The position numbers were made by a program, and so were the translations under genes. A DNA stretch of 64,000 nt from JAJZGK01 sp035538795 (GTDB lineage: Bacteria > Pseudomonadota > Alphaproteobacteria > Rhodospirillales > Magnetospirillaceae), in NCBI GenBank assembly GCA_035538795.1, contig DATLJS010000025.1:62001-126000 (forward strand), read 5' to 3'. This document shows, piece after piece, positions 58,844 to 64,000 of the stretch. The notes under the pieces are model-generated. The model did not search any database, had not been told where the DNA came from, and saw nothing but the letters and a program-made list of their open reading frames with translations. Numbering within the stretch: position 1 is the stretch's first letter; every line of letters starts with the position of its first letter.

Positions 58844-59731
58844 ATGTCTGAATTTGAAGCTCCCGATATCCACGAACCGTCCCTGGAGGACATCACCGGC
58901 CCCGGCATCGACGCCCCGCTGGAGACGCCCTCTGTCCGTGACAACTCCACCGGCATCAAGCGCGAGGTGAACCTGTCGCCCAAGGACACGGGCCGTATCA
59001 TGGACACCGCCCATACGGTCACTGGCCGGGCTGTCCTTGGTTCCCCCAAGGGCACCGACCTTGTTGTCGTCCAGGGCTGTGAGATGTCCATCAACAACGC
59101 CGTTCGCATGGGCATCCTGAAGCCGGTTGGCGACGGCTTTGTCGAGACCACCAAGGAAGATCACCGCGCCCTGGCCGCTCAGGAACAGGACGCCCTGGAC
59201 AAGGAAGGCGTTCAGCCCGACGAGGCCCCGCACGACCACATTCAGGTGGACGACGAGACCCATGAAGAACTGACCGGCATGATGGACGCTGTCCGCGAGA
59301 TCGGGGCCTCTCCCGCCCAGACCGTCGCCCAGCTGCTGTCTAACCCGAACCGTCTTCCGGCTTCCCTGGAGGCTGTGGCGGAAGCCCGTGGCATGAACAA
59401 GGCCGATGTGCTGGTCTATGTCCAGGCTCAGTACGCCAAGGTGGATGCCTACATCTGCGAGTGGCTGAACGACCGGGGCGTCTCTGACCCGAAAGCGTTC
59501 TTCGGCCATGCCTATGGCAACCAGGGCAAGGCCAATGTCCAAGCCGCCATCTCCCGCGCCGTCCTGAGCGGCCATACCGATGGTCTGCTGGACATGGTCC
59601 GGTCCTATCAGCGGGCCTCGAACCACGGACAGCCCCTGAAGAACCTGCCCAGCGGCCACGGCTCCGACGAGATCACCATCAACGGCATTTCCACCACCCG
59701 AGCCGCCGCGAAGCATCTGGGCTGGCTGTAG
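58844..59731 (+). CDS. element protein upstream of terminase (295 aa)
   Basis: MSEFEAPDIHEPSLEDITGP; acidic, disordered first 60 residues, then a basic-acidic middle (DHRALAAQEQDALDKEGVQP) and a helical C-terminal half (TVAQLLSNPNRLPASLEAVA, LVYVQAQYAKVDAYICEWLN). Position directly before terL suggests a small-terminase or packaging-accessory role, but no motif supports it. Ends in a UUCG hairpin. Confidence 0.55.
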   Translation: MSEFEAPDIHEPSLEDITGPGIDAPLETPSVRDNSTGIKREVNLSPKDTGRIMDTAHTVTGRAVLGSPKGTDLVVVQGCEMSINNAVRMGILKPVGDGFVETTKEDHRALAAQEQDALDKEGVQPDEAPHDHIQVDDETHEELTGMMDAVREIGASPAQTVAQLLSNPNRLPASLEAVAEARGMNKADVLVYVQAQYAKVDAYICEWLNDRGVSDPKAFFGHAYGNQGKANVQAAISRAVLSGHTDGLLDMVRSYQRASNHGQPLKNLPSGHGSDEITINGISTTRAAAKHLGWL

Positions 59732-59756
59732 CCGGTCTCCATCTTCCGTCTTCGTC

Positions 59757-59785
59757 AGGGGCTCCTTCGGGAGCCCTTGGCGTTT
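59757..59785 (+). terminator. UUCG-loop hairpin before terL
   Basis: AGGGGCTCC-TTCG-GGAGCCCTT stem (one G-U), then GGCGTTTCTGG. Stable tetraloop; weak T-tract. May attenuate transcription into terL. Confidence 0.6.
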
Positions 59786-59799
59786 CTGGACAATGAACC

Positions 59800-62019
59800 A
59801 TGAGCAAACCACCCAAGAAGACCACCACCAGGGGCGCTTATCTTACCCCCGAATACGCAGCCCGGCTTGGTCAACCCCGCACCTGTGAATGCTGCGGTGA
59901 GACCTACCCCATCGACCCCAAGTATTATGCCTCCAAGAAAGCGGAACCGGATGGGGTCTGCAAGGTCTGCCGCTCATGCCAGGGCAAGTCGGCTACCCGT
60001 CAACGGCTGGGGGCCAACGACGATCAGGGCATTGAGCTTGCCAAGCCCACCAACGCCTCCCAACGGCGGATGTATTGGAAGCAAGTCAATGAGCTGACCG
60101 ACGAGTTGTACGCCCTGGCCGACGACCGGACCCAGGAGCCCCGCTTCAAAGCCGTCCTGGCAATACTGGTCGCCGCCACCCGCCTGAAGACGGACCCTGA
60201 CGGCGGCTTCCATGAGCCGGAACACCAAGAGACCGCCTTTAGAACCTTCGTCCATGTCGTGTCCCGTGTGATCAGCGGCTGGAAGGATTTCGGGCCGGTC
60301 CATGACGACATCATCGGAGCATTCTTCAGCCCGGCTGACCGAGTGCAAATCCTGGCAAGCCGCAACAGCGGCAAGTCCGGTCTGACCGAGCTGTACGCCC
60401 TGTGGCTGTTGCACCGCTTCAACTTGGTGAAAATTCTGATCGTGTCGGGTGGCAGTGCCCGAGCCGGTCAGGCTCTACGGTCCATCCGCAACATGATCAG
60501 CACCTGTCCTCTGTTGCGCTATCTGGAGCCCTCGGAAGACAGCCCCGACAACGCCACTCGTTTCATCGTCGGCCCAGCCACCGGCAAGCTGGGGGCCTTC
60601 GCCTCCCTCGGATCATTCGGTGTCGGCTCCAACATGGTGGGTCAGCGTTGCGACATCGCCATCCTAGACGACATCGAGACCCGAGCCGACCAGACGCCCG
60701 ACAAGCAAGAGAAGCTGGAGATGTTTGCCGGTGAGGTCTTCAACCTGCTGAACCCTCAGACCACGTCCGAGCCCTGGGCGGGGCGGGTGATCCTTCTGGG
60801 AACTCCCCAGGTGCATGGACGCTCCCTGTATGCCCGCTGGGCCAAGGCGGCAGACGAGAAAGGAAACCTGACCTGGGAGACCTGCATTGCCAGGGTCTTC
60901 AAGGAACACCCTGCCGACGATCCACGGAGCAAGAAGCCCCAGCTGGAAAGCCGTTGGCCCGCCCGCTGGACCGACGCCGAGCTTGAGAAGAAGCGCGGTT
61001 CGATTTCGGCTTACGACTGGTCGCTTCACTGGCAAATCGACCTGTCGGCCCTGGATGCTGACGACCGGCCCATCAAGCTCAGGGACTTCATCACCTTCCG
61101 TTGGGACGAGACTTCGGCTTCCTTCCCTACCATCATGCGGTACGGGACCGGCAAACATCACGGGATCGAGAAGGGAGCCTCTGCCGATGCAGACGACTTC
61201 TTCGCGGCCCCTGACAAGGTCAGCCGGGACAGCTCCCGCTACATCACCACCCTGGCGGCTGTGGACCCGTCAGCGGGCACCACGGGTGACGAGATCGGCT
61301 TGGCCGTCATTTCCGTCACGGCTCAGGGCTTGGCTGTCGTCCGTCACCTGACGGGCATCAGGGCCTCTTCGACCCATGAGGCAATGGCGAAGCTGGCAGC
61401 TGACATTCACCGCTTCTATCCCAACCGCGTCATCTGCGAAGCCCAGAAGGACAACCTGTTCCCGTCCCATCTGGCCTCGTTACTGGCAAAGCGGGGATAC
61501 CCGGTCATGGTGGACACCGTCCATTCATCGACAGCCAAGGGTGTCCGCGTCATCGACGCCATCACCATCCCTCTGGCCTCGCATCGCGTGGTGCTGCTGG
61601 AGAGCGTGGTGACCGCTGAAGACGCTCAGGAGACCCTGAAACAGCTGACCGGCATGAAGCGGGACGCCCGTAGTCTTTCGCATGACGACCGAGTGGACGC
61701 CCTGGCATGGGCTCTGTCGTCCGTCTCCCAGATGCTGCTGGTGGATGAAGCCACCTCCCTGGACATGGCCTCGACCATGAAGCTGGAGGAGCTGCGGAAG
61801 AAGTCCATCCGCATGGGCGGCATCGCCCCTGGAGGGATCGAAGAACTACTGTTCGAGGGTGACGAGAACACCGAGCGCCTTCAGGCCCGCCTGAATGAGC
61901 TTCTGGACATCCAGGCCCAGGAGCTTCGCTGGGGGATCATCGACCCGTCTTTCGAGAAACATATCGAGGCCGTCCGAGCCGACCTCGCCAAATCCAACCG
62001 TTTCCACCAAGGAGCATGA
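59800..62019 (+). CDS. terL: phage terminase large subunit (T7-type) with N-terminal zinc finger
   Basis: 739 aa. A Cys-rich finger (CECCGETYP ... CKVCRSC, residues about 28-60) precedes the ATPase: Walker A SRNSGKSG (aa 187-194), Walker B IAILDDIE (about 287-294), motif C LLGTPQ. The RuvC-like nuclease triad is intact: D489 in AVDPSAG, E547 in VICEAQKDN, and D629/D630/D633 in HDDRVDALAW. It should cut and package DNA, yet no portal or capsid gene is present, so it would need a helper. Stop overlaps the next gene's first possible ATG. Confidence 0.9.
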   Translation: MSKPPKKTTTRGAYLTPEYAARLGQPRTCECCGETYPIDPKYYASKKAEPDGVCKVCRSCQGKSATRQRLGANDDQGIELAKPTNASQRRMYWKQVNELTDELYALADDRTQEPRFKAVLAILVAATRLKTDPDGGFHEPEHQETAFRTFVHVVSRVISGWKDFGPVHDDIIGAFFSPADRVQILASRNSGKSGLTELYALWLLHRFNLVKILIVSGGSARAGQALRSIRNMISTCPLLRYLEPSEDSPDNATRFIVGPATGKLGAFASLGSFGVGSNMVGQRCDIAILDDIETRADQTPDKQEKLEMFAGEVFNLLNPQTTSEPWAGRVILLGTPQVHGRSLYARWAKAADEKGNLTWETCIARVFKEHPADDPRSKKPQLESRWPARWTDAELEKKRGSISAYDWSLHWQIDLSALDADDRPIKLRDFITFRWDETSASFPTIMRYGTGKHHGIEKGASADADDFFAAPDKVSRDSSRYITTLAAVDPSAGTTGDEIGLAVISVTAQGLAVVRHLTGIRASSTHEAMAKLAADIHRFYPNRVICEAQKDNLFPSHLASLLAKRGYPVMVDTVHSSTAKGVRVIDAITIPLASHRVVLLESVVTAEDAQETLKQLTGMKRDARSLSHDDRVDALAWALSSVSQMLLVDEATSLDMASTMKLEELRKKSIRMGGIAPGGIEELLFEGDENTERLQARLNELLDIQAQELRWGIIDPSFEKHIEAVRADLAKSNRFHQGA

Positions 62020-62021
62020 TC

Positions 62022-62204
62022 ATGCACCGACATAACCGCATTCCCCGTCCCAGCATCTATAGCCGTCCCAGCTTCCATGACGACGACTACGGCAGTGGCG
62101 AGGTGATCTACATCACCAATCCCGAAACTGGCCGTGTGGAGCCTCGCCGCACCGTCGAGCGGCGCTTCTACAGCAACAGTCCCGACAACGGCGACTGCCC
62201 GTAA
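62022..62204 (+). CDS. small basic element protein (60 aa)
   Basis: MHRHNRIPRPSIYSRPSFHD and a VIYITNPETGRVEPRRTVER segment. ATG at 62022 has GGAG seven bases upstream, inside the terL end; a further ATG at 62016 overlaps the terL stop. His/Arg-rich, with a Tyr/Phe-rich start. Coupled to terL. Function unknown. Confidence 0.55.
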   Translation: MHRHNRIPRPSIYSRPSFHDDDYGSGEVIYITNPETGRVEPRRTVERRFYSNSPDNGDCP

Positions 62205-62255
62205 CCCATAGGCCCCCTGCGGTCCCGAAAGTGGCCGTGGGGGGAACCATCTCCC

Positions 62256-62570
62256 ATGACTATAGACCTGTTTCCGGCCCATGAGCCGCCCATCGCCACC
62301 ATCGTGGCCGAACCCACCAAGCCGACCAAAGCCGCCTCCAGACGCCGCCCCAGGCCCCCGGAAGGCCAACAGGCATTCACCACCCGCAAGCAGTTCAATC
62401 GGGACTTTGTGGCCTTCAATGCCGCCCTGGATGAAGCGTTAGGGGCCGACAGTTGCCTGGAGACCGGCTGGCCTTACAGCCACTATTCAGACAAGGAGAC
62501 CATGCGCGAGATTGTCGTCCAGGCACGGGAGGACGTGAGAGCCAAACGTCAGGCGGCGGGTCACAGCTAG
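62256..62570 (+). CDS. element protein of unknown function (104 aa)
   Basis: MTIDLFPAHEPPIATIVAEP; a basic linker (ASRRRPRPPEGQQAFTTRKQ) and helical C-terminus ending RAKRQAAGHS. No domain recognised. Overlaps the reading frame of the following truncated Rha-like gene. Confidence 0.5.
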   Translation: MTIDLFPAHEPPIATIVAEPTKPTKAASRRRPRPPEGQQAFTTRKQFNRDFVAFNAALDEALGADSCLETGWPYSHYSDKETMREIVVQAREDVRAKRQAAGHS

Positions 62571-62605
62571 GCCCGTCACCCAAGGTCACCGCCCGCAAAG
62601 GCGTT

Positions 62606-62851
62606 GTGTACGCCAGCAGCCGGGACGTGGCCGAGTTCTTCGGCAAGTCCCATAAGCATGTGTTGGACGCTGTGCGGGATATTCTCCAAGCTGCCGAAAT
62701 TTCGGCCTCTTGGTTTGTTGAGACTTTTCATGAGGTTAGCCGGGAAGGTCGCGGAAAGGTGAAGTATCCCTGCTACGAGATGACCCGAGACGGTTTCATG
62801 CTGCTGGCGATGGGTTTCACCGGCCAGAAGGCGACCTATCCTGAAGTATAA
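62606..62851 (+). pseudogene. truncated Rha-family (phage regulatory) gene
   Basis: In frame with GTG at 62606 (an upstream TTG at 62453 extends it over the previous gene): YASSRDVAEFFGKSHKHVLD, then the Rha pattern FVETFHEVSREGRG, MTRDGFMLLAMGFTGQKA, and a stop after TYPEV. Intact Rha proteins continue in that helix and end 10 or more residues later, so the C-terminus is lost. Rha proteins interfere with phage growth in some hosts and control lysogeny. Truncation could be real or an error. Confidence 0.55.
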
Positions 62852-63030
62852 TTTCTCGGCACATCTACGGCACATACATCAAAGCCCCGACAGTCAATCC
62901 CGCACGGCATCAAGTCGAACACTTTGGTTAACCACCTGATTTTGTGCCAGATCGCTGAACACCAAATAGATAGACACGATGATTCCGCCAGGACTATCAA
63001 GAGTCAGCACACAGCTACAGGGGAACAACG
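62852..63030. other. intergenic stretch with no recognised gene
   Basis: About 180 bases, moderately AT-rich. Possibly the promoter region of the next gene; no motif found beyond GGGG at 63019 as a ribosome-binding site. Confidence 0.35.
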
Positions 63031-63297
63031 ATGTTTACTGCTGACGAAGCCCAGAAGATCACCGCTATTACCGACACCATGAAGGAATACGGCATCATCG
63101 ACGATGTCGAGTTAACCGATAACGCCGCCTACATTCATCGCCAGTTCCCCACCTTCAACGAAAACCCGATGGCCCTCCACAAGGAGGATGGCAAGTTCCT
63201 GCTGCTGAGTAGTGACCACCTTGTGGTGGCCGAAGGGGAAACCGTGGAAGACGCCCTACAGCCCTGGCTGGGGCTCTATGAGCGCCTTGCCGCGTAA
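63031..63297 (+). CDS. small acidic element protein (88 aa)
   Basis: MFTADEAQKITAITDTMKEY with LTDNAAYIHRQFPTFNENPM and a C-terminus VEDALQPWLGLYERLAA. It has a GGGG ribosome-binding site and its own terminator. No domain recognised. Last gene of the element. Confidence 0.6.
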   Translation: MFTADEAQKITAITDTMKEYGIIDDVELTDNAAYIHRQFPTFNENPMALHKEDGKFLLLSSDHLVVAEGETVEDALQPWLGLYERLAA

Positions 63298-63320
63298 TCA
63301 GTACCGAAAGCCAAACTTGC

Positions 63321-63356
63321 GGCCTCGTCAGCTTCGGCTGGCGGGGCTGTTTTTTT
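63321..63356 (+). terminator. intrinsic terminator of the last element gene
   Basis: CCTCGTCAGC-TTCG-GCTGGCGGGG stem with two G-U pairs and UUCG tetraloop, then CTGTTTTTTT. Starts 24 bases after the gene stop. Confidence 0.85.
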
Positions 63357-63379
63357 CCCCTCGGGAAGGGCAGGGGAGG

Positions 63380-63443
63380 TTGGGACAACTCGGGACAGCT
63401 TGGGACTGTGGGGGAGCTGGGATTGTCCCAGGACTGTCCCAAG
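63380..63443. promoter_or_regulatory. right integrase arm-type sites
   Basis: Three inverted copies of the left-end decamer (GTTGGGACAA 63380, CTCGGGACAG 63389, CTTGGGACTG 63399) with about 10-base periodicity and two direct copies (ATTGTCCCAG 63422, CTGTCCCAAG 63434). The last is identical to both left-end copies at 49317 and 49328. Confidence 0.7.
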
Positions 63444-63450
63444 ACGCTTC

Positions 63451-63487
63451 AAGGGGTCAGCCTATCACAGCTAACCCCTTGATTTTA
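63451..63487. terminator. hairpin immediately before attR
   Basis: AAGGGGTCAGC / GCTAACCCCTT stem (one mismatch) with 8-base loop, followed by GATTTTATT. Contains the right copy of CCCCTTGATTTTA. It could end transcription of tRNA-Thr reading out of the chromosome into the element, and vice versa. Confidence 0.5.
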
Positions 63488-63488
63488 T

Positions 63489-63536
63489 TGGTGCCGGCTA
63501 CAGGGATCGAACCCGTGACCCCCTGATTACAAATCA
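63489..63536. repeat. attR: 3' part of intact tRNA-Thr
   Basis: 48 bases matching attL with one difference at 63498 (C, versus T in attL). It forms the 3' half of the functional tRNA. The base change turns the acceptor-stem U6-A67 pair into U6-G67, showing that this 3' half came from the element. Confidence 0.9.
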
Positions 63537-63564
63537 GGTGCTCTACCAGCTGAGCTAAACCGGC
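63489..63564 (-). tRNA. tRNA-Thr (TGT anticodon)
   Basis: 76 bases on the minus strand including encoded CCA. Begins GCCGGTTTAGCTCAGCTGGT; anticodon arm CTGA-TTTGTAA-TCAG with TGT anticodon (reads ACA); T-arm GGGTTCGATCC; ends GCCGGCACCA. Its 3' half is supplied by the integrated element, so the acceptor stem has a U-G wobble at 6-67. Confidence 0.95.
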
Positions 63565-63619
63565 CTGCCCATCAAGATGGGCGGATGTTAGGGGCGGACT
63601 TCGTTTTACGCAAGCCGTC

Positions 63620-64000
63620 TCAGCGTCGGGCCAATTCGTAAAGCGCGACGGCGGCGGCATTACTGACGTTCAGGCTTTCCACCAGATCGGTCTGGGGCAG
63701 TTTGACTAGATGATCGCAATGCTCGCGGGTCAGGCGGCGCAAACCTTCGCCTTCGCTGCCCAGCACCAGGGCGATACGGCCTGAAAGCTTGGCCTCGGCC
63801 AGGGTCTTCTTGGCTTCGCCGGCCATGCCGGCGATCCAGAAATTGGCTTTTTTCAGGTCTTCCAGGGCGCGGACAAGGTTGGTGACCCGCACTAGCGGCA
63901 GGCGCTCCAGCGCGCCCGAGGCCGATTTGGCTAGCGTGCCGGTTTCGTCGGGGGCGTGGCGGTCGGGCACGATCAGGCCGATGGCCCCGAAGGCGGCGGC
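63620..64000 (-). CDS. rlmB: 23S rRNA (Gm2251) methyltransferase RlmB-like, 5' end cut by window
   Basis: The C-terminal 126 residues, starting AAAFGAIGLIVPDRHAPDET. SPOUT motifs are ALVLGSEGEGLRRLTREHC and LPQTDLVESLNVSNAAAVAL (the knot), as in RlmB; the DET-LAKSASGALE segment is family-typical. It probably methylates G2251 of 23S rRNA. It lies 55 bases upstream of the tRNA-Thr 5' end, on the same strand, so host synteny is rlmB-tRNA-Thr. Confidence 0.85.
   Translation of the reverse strand, partial: AAAFGAIGLIVPDRHAPDETGTLAKSASGALERLPLVRVTNLVRALEDLKKANFWIAGMAGEAKKTLAEAKLSGRIALVLGSEGEGLRRLTREHCDHLVKLPQTDLVESLNVSNAAAVALYELARR

Larger units (their letters stand above)
49119..63536. mobile_element. 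14.4-kb integrative element in tRNA-Thr (satellite/plasmid-prophage-like)
   Basis: Bounded by a 48-bp direct repeat (49119-49166 and 63489-63536, one mismatch) that is the 3' part of the tRNA-Thr gene at 63489-63564. It encodes a tyrosine integrase next to the left end, ParB-like and ClpP-like proteins, a serine resolvase, an iteron-like array, a helicase-like replication protein, many small genes, and a T7-type terminase large subunit. No portal, capsid, tail, lysis or CI-type repressor is recognised. Almost all genes face right. Arm-type repeats at both ends match each other. It is probably mobile but its packaging and transfer mode are unknown. Confidence 0.85.

Noticed and set aside
49119..63536. 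Complete prophage
   Set aside because: No portal, capsid, tail or lysis proteins can be recognised, and most remaining proteins are too short to hide them.

Overview
The window looks like the chromosome of a GC-rich alphaproteobacterium, most likely a Magnetospirillum/Rhodospirillales-type organism. This is inferred from high GC, alphaproteobacterial housekeeping proteins (GuaA, PyrE, HemN, ArfB, ELM1-family protein), many two-component and c-di-GMP signalling genes and a Dsr-type sulfur relay. No rRNA operon, IS element or CRISPR array was seen.

Positions 1-49,118 are ordinary, densely packed host chromosome. In order: a partial DMT transporter, Uup and a DjlA-like co-chaperone (operon); flavin reductase, DinB-like protein, a TPR-glycosyltransferase-like protein and two rRNA-modification enzymes; a response regulator fused to a metallo-beta-lactamase fold; prolyl-tRNA editing protein; guaA; a TsdA-like dihaem cytochrome bracketed by two near-identical hairpin repeats; a lipoprotein, TetR, MFS and LysR genes with strong palindromes between them; msrPQ; hemN; arfB/ELM1; a crotonase; pyrE; a large GGDEF-EAL protein; a TSUP exporter with rhodanese and TusA; satP; a chemoreceptor; an ABC exporter; the tight operon EamA-CbiX-DsrE-DsrF-DsrH-TrpD2-like; a PepSY/two-component operon; a DedA-ATP-grasp fusion; and a second, paralogous TPR-glycosyltransferase-like protein. 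TsdA-like cytochrome, rhodanese, TusA, TSUP exporter, DsrEFH and CbiX together suggest reduced-sulfur (thiosulfate/persulfide) handling.

Positions 49,119-63,536 are a 14.4-kb integrated mobile element in the 3' part of a tRNA-Thr(TGT) gene. Its ends are a 48-bp direct repeat with one mismatch: the intact tRNA is on the right and the displaced 3' fragment on the left. It encodes a tyrosine integrase with arm-type repeats at both ends, a ParB-like protein translationally coupled to the integrase, a membrane ClpP-like protein in AT-rich DNA, a serine resolvase, a 12-copy 30-bp iteron-like array, an SF2-like helicase/replication protein, a run of very small genes of which four share one helical module, a gene of unknown function, a complete T7-type terminase large subunit with an N-terminal zinc finger, and a truncated Rha-like gene. 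No portal, capsid, tail or lysis gene is recognisable. It therefore resembles a phage satellite or plasmid-prophage hybrid rather than a normal prophage, and is the best candidate for an undescribed system here.

Positions 63,537-64,000 return to host chromosome: the rest of tRNA-Thr and the 3' part of an RlmB-type rRNA methyltransferase.
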